Source: a bacterium (GTDB lineage: Bacteria; Planctomycetota; Planctomycetia; Kolteriales; Kolteriaceae). From it: a DNA stretch of 64,000 bases. Under the pieces are notes generated by a model that ran no database searches, had not been told where the DNA came from, and saw only the letters and a program-made list of their open reading frames with translations. Below, piece after piece: positions 34,482 through 44,142 of the stretch (its first letter is position 1; each line of letters opens with the position of its first letter). The stretch covers positions 1-64,000 of the forward strand of contig JAIEPU010000057.1 of assembly GCA_019748235.1 (NCBI GenBank), written 5' to 3'. The position numbers and the translations under genes were made by a program.

Positions 34482-36345
34482 ATCTCCGATCGCATTGGCG
34501 TCGCCATTCTTACCGCACCAACTGCTTTCCACAGTCGATCAATACCCGCGAACCAATCAGCCGATGAAGAAGGGGCGACATCATTCTCTCAGCGAAAGGG
34601 ATTACGTGGCGCAAGGTCTTTGGTGGATATGGGATAAGATTGTTCGTTTCGGGGGCCAGAGCCCGAGTGCCGAGGAATCTCCGCGCGTTTCGCCGCTCGG
34701 TTTGAATGATCTTGCTCCCCCCACCATCCAGACCGTCACGATTTCCCTTCCATCCTTTCGGCGGACCAAGCCCACCCTTCCCTCTGCCCGCGTCACGAGC
34801 TTGGTATTCGGCTCGCCTCCCCTACTGAAGCCGATGGTCGCCCACCCCGAGGAGACTTCCACGCCGGCACGAGCCGTGAAGCCGCTCAGCAAGAGAAAAC
34901 CCCCAGAGGGTATGCCGCTTCGCGATCGATTACAGTCTCTTCTTCAGCCGCCCATCGACGTCTTGATTGGAGACAATCGCCTTTACATGCCGTTCGATCC
35001 GTTTCCCTATCAGTACGAAGGGATCGGTTTCCTCTCGGGAAGTTGGGGAGCGATCTTGGCAGACGAGATGGGCCTCGGCAAAACGATGCAGTCGGTGATG
35101 GCGATCCGCCTGATGCTGCGCGCGGGGATGATTCAATCCGCCCTCCTCGTCTGTCCCAAGCCACTGGTTTCGAATTGGAAGAGAGAGTTCACGCTTTGGG
35201 CAGAGGAGATACCGATAGCGATCAGTCCCTCCGAGTCGTGGTCGCGCCGCAATTTCTGGCTCAATGATCGAACGCCGGTCAAGATCGCAAACTATGAAAG
35301 CCTTTCTCGAGATTCAGAGATTGTGAACGGTGCCGGTGTCTCGTTTGATCTCGTGGTGCTTGATGAAGCCCAGCGAATCAAAAATCGGGATTCCAAAACG
35401 TCGAGCGTCGTCCACGGCATTCGAAGGAAGCGAAGCTGGGCGCTGACAGGAACTCCTGTCGAGAATCGCGCCGAGGATTTGATCAGCCTTCTCGATTTCG
35501 TCCATAACCGCAAGACCATCGTCGAGCATGATCCTGATGCAAATCGCCCTGACCTCCTTCGGGATGCCGTCGCTGAAGTCATTCTTCGCCGGACGAAAGA
35601 CATGGTGATGGATGACCTCCCCGCGCGCATGACACGAGACATCTTCGTCTATTTAGGTCCAGAACAGCGGGCACGCTACGATTCCGCGGAGAAGGACGGC
35701 GTCATCAAACTCGGCGAGATGGGAGAAGAGATCACGATCGAGCATGTCTTCAAGCTCATCGGCCAGCTCAAGCTCATTTGCAACTTCGACCCGGCCACGG
35801 GAGAAAGCGCAAAAGCCGAGCAGCTTGAAGGAGATCTCGAGGAAGTCATCGAGTCAGGAAAGAAGGGGATCATCTTCTCGCAGTACGTCTCCACGCTCGA
35901 TCGGCTATCGGAGCGACTCAGTCATTTGAATCCGCTTTCTTATCACGGATCGGTGCCACACTCGCAGCGAGACGAGATTCTTCGCAAGTTTCGCGAGGAC
36001 AAAGATCGGCCGATTCTGCTTCTCAGCTATGGCACCGGCGCGGTCGGGCTCAATCTGCAGTTTTCGAATTACGTCTTTCTTTACGATCGATGGTGGAACC
36101 CGGCGATCGAGGATCAAGCCATCAACCGGGCTCACCGCATCGGCCAGAAAGATCGCGTGTTCGTGACCCGGTATATCTGTCCGAATACGATTGAGTCCCG
36201 CATCGCTCAAGTTCTCGATCAGAAGCGGGAACTCTTTTCATTCCTGATTGATGGGCATTCCGCGCCACAAGAGAGCCTGGGGCTCTCGGCTGATGAAATC
36301 TTTGGCCTGTTCGATTTGAAAGTCAGATCTCGGAATGCCGCCTGA
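34471..36345 (+). CDS. SNF2-family DEAD/DEAH-box helicase
   Basis: An ATP-dependent DNA translocase of the SWI2/SNF2 group. The first 150 residues are Pro/Ser/Thr-rich and poorly conserved. The ATPase follows with DEMGLGKTMQ (Walker A), VVLDEAQRIKN (DEAQ box), SWALTGTPVENR, GIIFSQYV, and motif VI-like NRAHRIGQKDRVFVTRYI. It is most like stand-alone bacterial SNF2 helicases (HepA/RapA-like or modification-independent), with no zinc or nuclease domain. The start is uncertain: 34471 lacks an SD and lies in a palindrome; 34564 (MKKGRHH) is an alternative. Confidence 0.9.
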   Translation: MSHKSPIALASPFLPHQLLSTVDQYPRTNQPMKKGRHHSLSERDYVAQGLWWIWDKIVRFGGQSPSAEESPRVSPLGLNDLAPPTIQTVTISLPSFRRTKPTLPSARVTSLVFGSPPLLKPMVAHPEETSTPARAVKPLSKRKPPEGMPLRDRLQSLLQPPIDVLIGDNRLYMPFDPFPYQYEGIGFLSGSWGAILADEMGLGKTMQSVMAIRLMLRAGMIQSALLVCPKPLVSNWKREFTLWAEEIPIAISPSESWSRRNFWLNDRTPVKIANYESLSRDSEIVNGAGVSFDLVVLDEAQRIKNRDSKTSSVVHGIRRKRSWALTGTPVENRAEDLISLLDFVHNRKTIVEHDPDANRPDLLRDAVAEVILRRTKDMVMDDLPARMTRDIFVYLGPEQRARYDSAEKDGVIKLGEMGEEITIEHVFKLIGQLKLICNFDPATGESAKAEQLEGDLEEVIESGKKGIIFSQYVSTLDRLSERLSHLNPLSYHGSVPHSQRDEILRKFREDKDRPILLLSYGTGAVGLNLQFSNYVFLYDRWWNPAIEDQAINRAHRIGQKDRVFVTRYICPNTIESRIAQVLDQKRELFSFLIDGHSAPQESLGLSADEIFGLFDLKVRSRNAA

Positions 36346-36476
36346 ATCCGTTCACGAAGTTCAAATTCCTTGAGCGTGCGTTTTTGAGAGGTGGGCAATT
36401 GCCATTCGATCCGGGGTGCTCGTACAGATACTCTTAAATAGACGATCGCAAACAAGTTCAGCCAGCAAGTGAGACT

Positions 36477-37244
36477 ATGGATCGACAATCTCTCGAAGAT
36501 CTATTCCGGCAAGTGCAAGCAGGTGAACTGACACCCGGAGAAGCGGCGGATCGGGTTCGGATCCAGCCGGTGACGGATCTTGGCTTTGCGAATATTGACG
36601 AGCATCGTCATTTACGGTGTGGCTTTCCCGAGGTGATCTATTGCGAGGGAAAGACAGCAGATCAGGTGGTCGCCATCATCGCGAAGCTCGCGGAGAAGGA
36701 ATCACTTGCTCTCGCTACGCGCGTCAGTCCCGAGCAGATGGAGCATCTGCAAAGCCGATTCCCGAACCTTCATCTCGACAAGCCGAGCCGAATCGCTTGG
36801 CTCGGAGAGATGCCTTCGGAGAAGCATGGGTCAGTTGTCGTCGTGACGGCGGGGACAAGTGATCTCCCTGTCGCGCGCGAGGCGGAACTGACGGCGCAGG
36901 CTCTCGGTTGTCACACGAAACTCATCGCCGATGTAGGCGTGGCGGGCATTCACCGTTTACTCGGACGTTTGCCGGAAATTACACAAGCAGATGTTGTCGT
37001 CGTCGTTGCCGGTATGGAAGGGGCGCTTCCCAGTGTGGTGGGCGGCCTCGTTGATTGTCCGGTCATTGCGGTGCCGACGAGTATCGGATACGGTGCGAAT
37101 ATGCAGGGAATCTCCGCCCTGCTCTGCATGTTGACGAGCTGCGCGGCAAACGTGACGGTCGTCAATATCGATGCGGGCTTCTGCGGCGGATTCGTTGCGG
37201 GACTGATCGCCAGGAGGACCAGTCGAGCGGATTCTAAGAACTAA
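36477..37244 (+). CDS. larB: Nickel pincer cofactor biosynthesis protein LarB
   Basis: LarB carboxylates and hydrolyses NaAD to pyridinium-3,5-dicarboxylate mononucleotide, the first step to the nickel pincer nucleotide of lactate racemase. 255 residues: an N-terminal helical part, then the PurE-like domain with TAGTSDLPVAREA, GVAGIHRLLGRL, VVVVAGMEGALPSVVGGL and PTSIGYGA. larC, larE and larA are not in the window. The stop converges with a rhodanese-like lipoprotein gene. Confidence 0.92.
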   Translation: MDRQSLEDLFRQVQAGELTPGEAADRVRIQPVTDLGFANIDEHRHLRCGFPEVIYCEGKTADQVVAIIAKLAEKESLALATRVSPEQMEHLQSRFPNLHLDKPSRIAWLGEMPSEKHGSVVVVTAGTSDLPVAREAELTAQALGCHTKLIADVGVAGIHRLLGRLPEITQADVVVVVAGMEGALPSVVGGLVDCPVIAVPTSIGYGANMQGISALLCMLTSCAANVTVVNIDAGFCGGFVAGLIARRTSRADSKN

Positions 37245-37251
37245 AAGCCGT

Positions 37252-37782
37252 TCATGGCTCATCACGAAGTGCCCGAGTCTCGTAGCCAGCCGCTTGCCAA
37301 GTGGCAATTCCTCCCGCCAATCGCCGCACATCCACAAAGCCGAGTCTCTTGCCCCACGCCGCTGCCGCATGGCCGCGCAATGAGTCTCCATCTTCATCGT
37401 AAACGATGACCGTCAGCCCCGGATCACGGCCAAGCTGCTTCTTGTAATCCTCCGGAGATTTGCCCCCCGCCTCTTTCGCATCCCACGGCTCGAGCGACTC
37501 CCGATTAGGGAACGAATAGCTCGTTGCCCCCAGAATGTGATGCTCGCGAAAATGACCCGCAGGCGTTGCGTCGATCAGAATCATGTTCTGCCGTGCGGAA
37601 ACCAGTTCGTGAAGCTCCGCCGGCGTGATGAGCTTGTATCCCCCCTCCTTCGCCTGCTTTTCGAGAGCAGTCCGCTGCGCCTCCGTCAGCGGCTTCCCCG
37701 ATCGAAACGCATTGCACCCCGCGAGCAGGAGAGCCCCCACGAGGATGGGCGCGATGGCGAGTATTCGAACCGTGTGATTCAT
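37252..37782 (-). CDS. Rhodanese-like lipoprotein without the active-site Cys
   Basis: 176 residues with a lipoprotein signal (LVGALLLAGC, Cys23). The rhodanese domain follows: ELHELVSARQNMILIDATPAGHFREHHILGA, then VIVYDEDGDSLRGHAAAAWGKRLGFVDVRRLAGGIATWQAAG. The active-site loop that should hold the sulfur-accepting Cys reads YDEDGDSLR, so sulfurtransferase activity is lost; a binding or sensing function is likely. The ATG at 37782 was preferred over 37818 because it gives a normal signal peptide. Confidence 0.85.
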   Translation of the reverse strand: MNHTVRILAIAPILVGALLLAGCNAFRSGKPLTEAQRTALEKQAKEGGYKLITPAELHELVSARQNMILIDATPAGHFREHHILGATSYSFPNRESLEPWDAKEAGGKSPEDYKKQLGRDPGLTVIVYDEDGDSLRGHAAAAWGKRLGFVDVRRLAGGIATWQAAGYETRALRDEP

Positions 37783-37970
37783 CTGATTCCGTCCGCGTGA
37801 AGGCTCAATGTTATCCATCGATTCGGCAGTTTTGATGATGAAAGATATACTGATCAGCCACGCAATAATCGACGATGCCGTCTTTCAACACGGATCGGGA
37901 TGGGCCGAATTCCGATTCCTGACTGTAACGTCCACTACCCGTTTTGCGAGCATGGTATGAGTGATCGAAG

Positions 37971-38975
37971 TTAACCTTTCGGATCCTCAGTTAGTATTAC
38001 CTCTCGAATCTTCAATGATTGTTCTAGCTGAAAATGTTGATAGTCGACTGTGCCTGACACGGTCCTTGCATCGCGTCTGTTCACGGTGATGACTAAGGAG
38101 AGCAGTAGCTCTCCATAACGAGTTATCGTCCAAAAGTCTCTACCATTGACCCCGTGAAACTCACAGTTGAACGGCGCCGTCACAGACGGATTCATGTCAA
38201 AGCTAACTTTCCAACTTTGCATATTAGGTCCCAGTGTGAGTGCGGTGCAGAATGGTTCCGAATACCCGGTGAATAGACAATGCTTATTACCGGAAATTGA
38301 GAGCATTACATTTTCAGCCGTAGACGGACCGTGATTTGTCAGTCTGATAGTAAACCGAACATTCATGCGCATATCATTCTTCTCGAACAGCGTCGGCTCA
38401 ATTGTGCATGACCACTGGACGCTTCGTTCCGGGAAAAACAACATCCGTAGGACGTTGATATTGATTGGGGCAAACTCATCACCTGCCCGAATGTAGAAAG
38501 GCCTACCAGTGTCAACCATCGATCGATATGGCTTGTGTGATCCGTTGGGTACATAGCTTACGACGAAGCCGCTTCCATCCTCATCAATGAAAAACTCGCA
38601 TTCTACACCCTTGACCGGCGGGTCAGTCATTCGATTAAAAAGCTTCACAAGTGTATTTCGGCAAGCCTCGGCGTTCTTTATTGGCGCAAGTTTATGAGCC
38701 CGATCGAGCGTTCCAGGTTCAATTCGTTTGGTATCGATCCCCCATACAACGACGCCACCACCGGAGTTTGAAAAACCAGAGAGCATCTTTGCCCATTTGG
38801 ACTCGATCGGCTTTTTAGGATCATTGGGATTCCCGGGTTCGTATCTCTTGAATTCGAGATAGTCTGACTCCTCCGTCTTTTCTTCAACAAACTGCTTGAT
38901 TCGTTGCAGAGGATCGGGTGCGTCCACAATCGATCGATAGATGACCTCTGCTGTGCTCATGTCTCGTTCTGGCAT
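37971..38975 (-). CDS. AlbA_2/Schlafen-like putative nucleic-acid-binding protein
   Basis: 334 residues. Residues about 25-165 match the AlbA_2 (Schlafen-like, divergent AAA_4) domain: TEESDYLEFKRYE, then SGFSNSGGGVVVWGID and GRPFYIRAGDEFAPI. The C-terminal half is beta-rich, Ig-like in pattern (MRMNVRFTIRLTNHGPSTAENVML). AlbA_2 proteins occur as regulators and in anti-phage systems. The gene is AT-richer than its neighbours and follows a small membrane-protein gene by 21 bases, suggesting a recently acquired two-gene unit. The ATG at 38975 has GGAG nine bases upstream. Confidence 0.8.
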   Translation of the reverse strand: MPERDMSTAEVIYRSIVDAPDPLQRIKQFVEEKTEESDYLEFKRYEPGNPNDPKKPIESKWAKMLSGFSNSGGGVVVWGIDTKRIEPGTLDRAHKLAPIKNAEACRNTLVKLFNRMTDPPVKGVECEFFIDEDGSGFVVSYVPNGSHKPYRSMVDTGRPFYIRAGDEFAPININVLRMLFFPERSVQWSCTIEPTLFEKNDMRMNVRFTIRLTNHGPSTAENVMLSISGNKHCLFTGYSEPFCTALTLGPNMQSWKVSFDMNPSVTAPFNCEFHGVNGRDFWTITRYGELLLSLVITVNRRDARTVSGTVDYQHFQLEQSLKIREVILTEDPKG

Positions 38976-38996
38976 ATGCTCAAACTCCGCGTTTAG

Positions 38997-39188
38997 CTAC
39001 GGGAAGAGGCAAAGAGGAAAATATTTGTTCACAATAAGGGTTGTAATATCGACAACAGCGATTGCGAGCCAACTGATAAGTCGTGGGGTATCTAAGGCCG
39101 AGGTAACCGACAGCATGCCGACACAAGTCGAACTCATCGCAGCCGCAACGATCAGATCGTCCCGTCCAATGCACCAATCAAAGAACAC
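38997..39188 (-). CDS. Two-helix small membrane protein next to the AlbA_2 gene
   Basis: From the GTG at 39188 (GAGG about ten bases upstream) the product is 63 residues with two hydrophobic helices (DDLIVAAAMSSTCVGMLSV and LISWLAIAVVDITTLIVNKYF). The frame is open up to a GTG at 39296, which would add 36 hydrophilic residues but has no SD. It ends 21 bases before the AlbA_2 start and shares its low GC. No family recognised; a membrane effector partner is one possibility. Confidence 0.5.
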   Translation of the reverse strand: MFFDWCIGRDDLIVAAAMSSTCVGMLSVTSALDTPRLISWLAIAVVDITTLIVNKYFPLCLFP

Positions 39189-39326
39189 GCCAAACGATCC
39201 TCTATCAGATCGATGTGAACCAACACGAAGGCCTATCGAGTTGCCGGGAAAACGTTGGCGGTCGATTGGGACGAGGTGGTGTGATATACTGATCACAAAG
39301 ATAGTAGATGACTAGGGATCGATTGA

Positions 39327-40340
39327 TTGGGCATCTTTGACAAACTTTTCGGCAAGCCTTCCAAGCCCTCCGCTCCGAAGCGGAAGAGGATAAGTCTTTC
39401 CAGGCGTTTCGGGATTTATGGCCCGCTCGGCAAAGGGAGCATGTCGAAAGTCTTCCGGGCGACTGATCGAGAGCTTGGGCGCGAAGTCTGTTTGAAGGTG
39501 CTGGATAAGAAACAGCATCTCGCGCTTGTGAGCCGTTTCCCAGGCCTCAATCGTCCGGAGGAAGGGGAAGTCGCGATCAGCATGAAGCATCCGAACGTCG
39601 TCGAGACCTACGACTGGGGTTGGACGACGAAGGATGAAGTCTTCATCTCAATGGAGTTGATCAAAGGAGTCGGCCTCAACGTCTTTACCGATACCGAAGG
39701 AAAGAAGCCTCTCAATCGACGGCTGGATCATCTCATCCAGGCGGCGGACGGCCTCGCGTATTTCCATCAGATGGGCTACATACACCGCGACATTTCCCCC
39801 AAAAACATCATGGTCAACAACGACGGGATCGCGAAGCTGATTGATTTCGGGTTGTGCGTGCCGAACAAGCCCGACTTTCGCCGGCCGGGGAATCGAACTG
39901 GCACGGTTCGGTACATGGCCCCAGAACTCATCAAACGTGGCACGACTGATGAACGGATTGACATCTTCAGTTTCGGCGTCTCGGTTTATGAGGTCCTGAC
40001 CGGAGGCTCGGCCTGGGAGCATGCCGAAGAGTCGATGCAAGAGATGCTTCAGCACGTCAATCGGACGGGACGGGATCCTCGTGAATTGAATCCAAACCTT
40101 GACGAAGAGACCGCCCAGGTCATCATGAAGGGAATTGAGCGGAATCCGAAGGACCGATACCAGTCGATGAAGGAGTTCGCGGACGCCCTTCGGTCGCTCG
40201 AGCCGAAGAAGGTCCCCGAACCTCCAAAGCGAATTCCTGTCGAAACTTCTGACGCTTCTGACCTTTCCGCAGGTGTCCCCAAGCGGAAACCCACTAAGAA
40301 AACAGTGAAACGTCCCGGAGACCGGCCGACGAAGGGGTAG
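39327..40340 (+). CDS. Ser/Thr protein kinase with variant HRDISP catalytic loop
   Basis: A cytoplasmic 337-residue Hanks-type kinase without a transmembrane helix. Glycine loop GPLGKGSMSKVFRA, VAIK-equivalent VCLKVLDKK, catalytic loop YIHRDISPKNIMV, DFGLC and APELIKRGT. The catalytic-loop Lys of Ser/Thr kinases (HRDLKPxN) is replaced by Ser. The C-terminus (about 285-337) is Lys/Pro-rich and disordered. TTG start with AGGG ten bases upstream; it begins just after the AT-rich island. Confidence 0.87.
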   Translation: MGIFDKLFGKPSKPSAPKRKRISLSRRFGIYGPLGKGSMSKVFRATDRELGREVCLKVLDKKQHLALVSRFPGLNRPEEGEVAISMKHPNVVETYDWGWTTKDEVFISMELIKGVGLNVFTDTEGKKPLNRRLDHLIQAADGLAYFHQMGYIHRDISPKNIMVNNDGIAKLIDFGLCVPNKPDFRRPGNRTGTVRYMAPELIKRGTTDERIDIFSFGVSVYEVLTGGSAWEHAEESMQEMLQHVNRTGRDPRELNPNLDEETAQVIMKGIERNPKDRYQSMKEFADALRSLEPKKVPEPPKRIPVETSDASDLSAGVPKRKPTKKTVKRPGDRPTKG

Positions 40341-40463
40341 TTCGCTCTTGGTGAACTCCCCTAACCGATGGTGTGTCACTGGGGCGGGCCACGGCAGGTC
40401 ATCGTCTCGATGGCGGGCCGGCCAAAAAAGATTTGATCACTGATTCCACTCAAGGCAGGTAGC

Positions 40464-41969
40464 GTGAGCTTTCACCCGAGCATCGAATCTTTCCGTCAAC
40501 TGGCCGGCACCTATAACGTGGTTCCGGTGTATCGCCAATTGACGAGCGACAGCCTGACCCCGGTCAGTGCCTTCGTTCGCCTAAAGGGTGGAGACTGGTC
40601 CTTCCTGTTCGAAAGTGTCGTCGGGGGTGAAAAGGTTGGTCGATTCAGTTTCATCGGCATCAAGCCCTTCATGACCTTCGAGGCGTTCGGCCATTCGATC
40701 ACTCTCTCTGATTCCGCCGAGACAAAGACATACGAGCATCCCCAGCCGTTCGATGAGCTTGACCGGCTCATCCAGCAGTATCATGCTCCTCACATCGAGG
40801 GGCTTCCTCGCTTTCACGGGGGCGCCGTCGGCTATGCCGCGTATGACGCCATTCGTTACCTGGAGAATTTGCCAAACGCCCCGCCCGACGATCGTCAACT
40901 CCCCGATCTGTCTTTTGGCTTCTATGACCAAATGATCGTCTTCGACAACATCAAGAAAACGGTGCTCGTTGTTGCGCTCGCGCATGTGGCCGGAAAAAAT
41001 ATCGAGGAGGCATACGCGAACGCGTGCGGGCGCGTCGATGGCCTGGTGGCGAAGTTGAAGGAATCGAGCGATGGATTAGAGCCCGTCGACATCGAAACGA
41101 CCGGCACCGAGGTCGCTCCGAACATCCGTTCCAACTTCACCAAGGAAGAATTCGTTACCGCCGTTGACAAGTGCAAGGAATACATCAAGGCGGGTGACTT
41201 CTTTCAGATCGTCATCAGTCAGCGATTCGAGACGGAGACGACCGCCAGTCCGCTAGAAATCTATCGCTCGCTCCGCGTGGTGAATCCAAGCCCGTTCATG
41301 GTTTATTTCCAAACGCCTCGCTGCACGCTGGTGGCAAGTTCGCCCGAGATCATGGTACGTGTCGAAAACGGAACCATCGTGACGAGGCCCCTGGCCGGAA
41401 CCAGGCGGCGAGGAGCGAATGAAGCCGAAGATCGTCGGCTCGCGGAGGAATTGATCGCGGATCCCAAGGAACGGGCCGAGCATATCATGCTCGTGGATTT
41501 GGGTCGAAATGATGTCGGTCGGGTTTCGGAATACAACACCGTCCAACTCGACGATGTGATGACGGTCGAACGCTACAGCCATGTCATGCACATCACCAGT
41601 AACGTCACCGGTAAGCTCGCAAAAGGATTGAGTCCGCTCGATGCTTTACGTGCATGTCTTCCCGCCGGGACAGTAAGTGGTGCTCCCAAGGTGCGTGCGA
41701 TGGAAGTTATTGACGAGATCGAGCGAACCAAGCGAGGCCCGTACGCGGGCGCGATTGGCTACGTCGATTTCACCGGCAACATGGACACCTGCATTGCCCT
41801 TCGCACGATGGTCGTCATGGGAAACAAAGCGTATGTGCAGGCGGGAATGGGGATTGTTTACGACAGCGATCCGCAAGCCGAATATCAGGAAACGCTCGAC
41901 AAGTCGCGTGGCCTCTTCCGGGCCATTTGGATAACCGAAGAACGATTAAAGCGTCAGAACGGCGATTGA
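40464..41969 (+). CDS. trpE: Anthranilate synthase component I
   Basis: Converts chorismate plus ammonia to anthranilate, the first committed step to tryptophan. 501 residues, with the N-terminal domain ([20 protein letters not shown], including an LLES-like element, FLFESV, for Trp binding) and the chorismate-binding C-terminal domain ([59 protein letters not shown]). No trpG or trpD is adjacent. GTG start behind AAGGCAGG. The stop abuts the convergent permease stop with no gap. Confidence 0.95.
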   Translation: MSFHPSIESFRQLAGTYNVVPVYRQLTSDSLTPVSAFVRLKGGDWSFLFESVVGGEKVGRFSFIGIKPFMTFEAFGHSITLSDSAETKTYEHPQPFDELDRLIQQYHAPHIEGLPRFHGGAVGYAAYDAIRYLENLPNAPPDDRQLPDLSFGFYDQMIVFDNIKKTVLVVALAHVAGKNIEEAYANACGRVDGLVAKLKESSDGLEPVDIETTGTEVAPNIRSNFTKEEFVTAVDKCKEYIKAGDFFQIVISQRFETETTASPLEIYRSLRVVNPSPFMVYFQTPRCTLVASSPEIMVRVENGTIVTRPLAGTRRRGANEAEDRRLAEELIADPKERAEHIMLVDLGRNDVGRVSEYNTVQLDDVMTVERYSHVMHITSNVTGKLAKGLSPLDALRACLPAGTVSGAPKVRAMEVIDEIERTKRGPYAGAIGYVDFTGNMDTCIALRTMVVMGNKAYVQAGMGIVYDSDPQAEYQETLDKSRGLFRAIWITEERLKRQNGD

Positions 41970-43067
41970 TCACGCCCGGCCGTCCCGAAGCCTGGGATCA
42001 GTCGCCTCCTGTAATCCTTCACCGACCAAGTTGTACGACAGGACGGTGAAGAGAATCGCCACTCCGGGAAACGTCACCAGCCACCACTTACTGAGATTCG
42101 CTCGACCTGCATCGAGGATCGTCCCCCAGCTCGGATTGGGAGGAGGCGCGCCGAAGCCGAGAAAGCTGAGCGATGCCTCAATCAGAATTGCCGCGGCAAT
42201 GCCGAACGTGATCGGCACCAATACCGGCGCCATCGCGTTGGGAAGGACGTGGCGAAAGATGATCGTCGGTCGCCTGATGCCGAGCGAAATAGCGGCCAGG
42301 ACAAATTCGGTATTGCGCAGCCTTAAAAATTCGCCACGCGTCAGCCGTGCGATGCCGGTCCATCCCGTGAATCCAATGATGGCCATCATGTGCCAAATCG
42401 TGGGACGCTCAACGACAGCAATGAGTGCCAAAATCAGGATGAGCGTCGGAATACACATCACGACTTCGATGAGGCGACTAACGAGCGAGTCGATCCAGCC
42501 GCCGAAGTAGCCCGCAATCGCCCCAAGAGTGATTCCAATGATCGCGGCAATTCCCATCGAGATGAATCCGACGACGAGTGCGGTTCGTGTTCCGTGCACC
42601 ATCTTTGCGAAGACGTCGACTCCGGCGGGATCGGTGCCGAAGAGGTGGTAGCGATCAGGGGGCATGAGCGGTTCCGCGGCCGGTAGACCGGGCCATTCAT
42701 TGGCTCGAACGCGCCGATACGGATCTTGATAGACGAGCGGCCAGACCGCCCAGGCCTTCGGATCATTCTTGGTGAGGTTCTCAGGATAAACGCCCCGAAA
42801 TTTGTCGACGCGAAAGATCGGGTTCTCCCAAGTTGTGTTCAAGTACCCGAGCGCCGGGAAATAAAGTGTTCCCTTATATTCGCAGACGACCGGTTTTGTC
42901 CCTGCGATGGCCGGTGCGAAAACCGCGACGATAACTAGGAATCCGATGAATGCGAGGCCAAGCATCGGGAAAAGCTTGCGACGAAAACGGCGCCAGACGT
43001 CTTGCCAGTATCCCGGCGATCGCGGCACGCGCTTGAGTGTTCGAACTGGCTGCTGCTGCGTATTCAT
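41970..43067 (-). CDS. Oligopeptide ABC transporter permease (OppC/DppC type)
   Basis: 365-residue inner-membrane subunit. TM1 near residues 35-55 (MLGLAFIGFLVIVAVFAPAIAG), a long periplasmic insertion, then five more helices. The EAA loop is visible as ISLGIRRPTIIFRHVLPNAMAPVLV, where the permease meets the ATPase. It is the last gene of the importer operon, 51 bases after the other permease. The insertion of about 85 residues between TM1 and TM2 is longer than usual. Confidence 0.93.
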   Translation of the reverse strand: MNTQQQPVRTLKRVPRSPGYWQDVWRRFRRKLFPMLGLAFIGFLVIVAVFAPAIAGTKPVVCEYKGTLYFPALGYLNTTWENPIFRVDKFRGVYPENLTKNDPKAWAVWPLVYQDPYRRVRANEWPGLPAAEPLMPPDRYHLFGTDPAGVDVFAKMVHGTRTALVVGFISMGIAAIIGITLGAIAGYFGGWIDSLVSRLIEVVMCIPTLILILALIAVVERPTIWHMMAIIGFTGWTGIARLTRGEFLRLRNTEFVLAAISLGIRRPTIIFRHVLPNAMAPVLVPITFGIAAAILIEASLSFLGFGAPPPNPSWGTILDAGRANLSKWWLVTFPGVAILFTVLSYNLVGEGLQEATDPRLRDGRA

Positions 43068-43118
43068 CGCGTCTTGAACTCACTGGCAAGGTGCATTTCA
43101 ACTCTCGTCTCTAAGCGG

Positions 43119-44096
43119 TCACTCATAGTTCACGCGAGGATCGACAACCGCGTAGAGGATGTCAGACAACAACTGTCCCAGTAACGTCAGTGCCGAGAAA
43201 ATCAGTGTCAGCCCCATGATCGTGGGATAGTCCCGTTCTCGAATCGACTCAAAAAAGAGTCGTCCCATCCCCGGCCAGGCGAAGATCTGTTCAATGATGA
43301 CGGAGCCGGACAGGAGCGAGGGCAAGACGAGCCCAATCATCGTGACGAGGGGAATCATCGTGTTTCGGAACGCATGGTGAATGAGCACGCGCCGAGGCGG
43401 AACCCCTTTCGCGAGCGCGGTTCGAATGTAGTCTTGCCGGACGACTTCTTCCATATTCGCTCTGATGAACCGTGTGTAATAAGCAAGGCTGCCATAGGTG
43501 TAACATGCAACGGGCATCACGGAGTGAATGAATAGGTCCCAAGTCTTTTGCATCGGCGTCATGCTCAAGTACTGATCACTCGTCATTCCAAACAAGGGAA
43601 GAAGATTTAAACGCACGGCGAGAAGGTATTGCAGAAAGAGTGCTGCCACAAACGAAGGAAGCGAATAGAGGATGTAGAGTCCGAGCGAGAGGACTTGCTC
43701 ATCCCCCTTCCCCGCCCGCGCACTGGCGTAAAGACCAAACGGAATGGAAAGCCCAAATGTAAGAACAAGCGAAGTGATCGACAACAGCAACGTCGGCCCG
43801 ATTCGCTCCATGATCAAATCACTGACGGGTCGGTGCTTGGAAATAGAACTCCCCATGTCGAATTGGAAGAGATTTTTCAGCCAGATTGAGTAACCCACGG
43901 GAATGGAGTTGTTCAATCCATAGGCGGCTTTCATCCGTTCGATCTGCTCTTGTTTGATCGCTCGATCCGTCATTTCGGACATCGCCAGCGTCGTCGCATC
44001 GCCCGGCATGTTACGGATCAACGTATAAATCAGCATCGTGATAAGGGTAAGCGTCACAATGCCGATCAAGGATCGTCGGAGGAGATAACTAACCAC
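43119..44096 (-). CDS. Oligopeptide ABC transporter permease (OppB/DppB type)
   Basis: 325-residue inner-membrane subunit beginning VSYLLRRSLIGIVTLTLITMLIY, six predicted helices, and the EAA motif ALAKGVPPRRVLIHHAFRNTMIPLV. Pairs with the OppC-type subunit. The GTG start has a G-rich upstream tract but no standard SD. A stem-loop at 44143-44162 lies between it and the substrate-binding-protein gene. Confidence 0.93.
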   Translation of the reverse strand: MVSYLLRRSLIGIVTLTLITMLIYTLIRNMPGDATTLAMSEMTDRAIKQEQIERMKAAYGLNNSIPVGYSIWLKNLFQFDMGSSISKHRPVSDLIMERIGPTLLLSITSLVLTFGLSIPFGLYASARAGKGDEQVLSLGLYILYSLPSFVAALFLQYLLAVRLNLLPLFGMTSDQYLSMTPMQKTWDLFIHSVMPVACYTYGSLAYYTRFIRANMEEVVRQDYIRTALAKGVPPRRVLIHHAFRNTMIPLVTMIGLVLPSLLSGSVIIEQIFAWPGMGRLFFESIRERDYPTIMGLTLIFSALTLLGQLLSDILYAVVDPRVNYE

Positions 44097-44142
44097 ACCC
44101 GTTCCCCAAAGGATTTCTCATCTCGGTCCTCTCGACGTCGAA

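Noticed and set aside
38941-39315. 124-codon plus-strand frame across the AT-rich island
   Set aside because: It is antisense to the two minus-strand genes, which have better composition and spacing.
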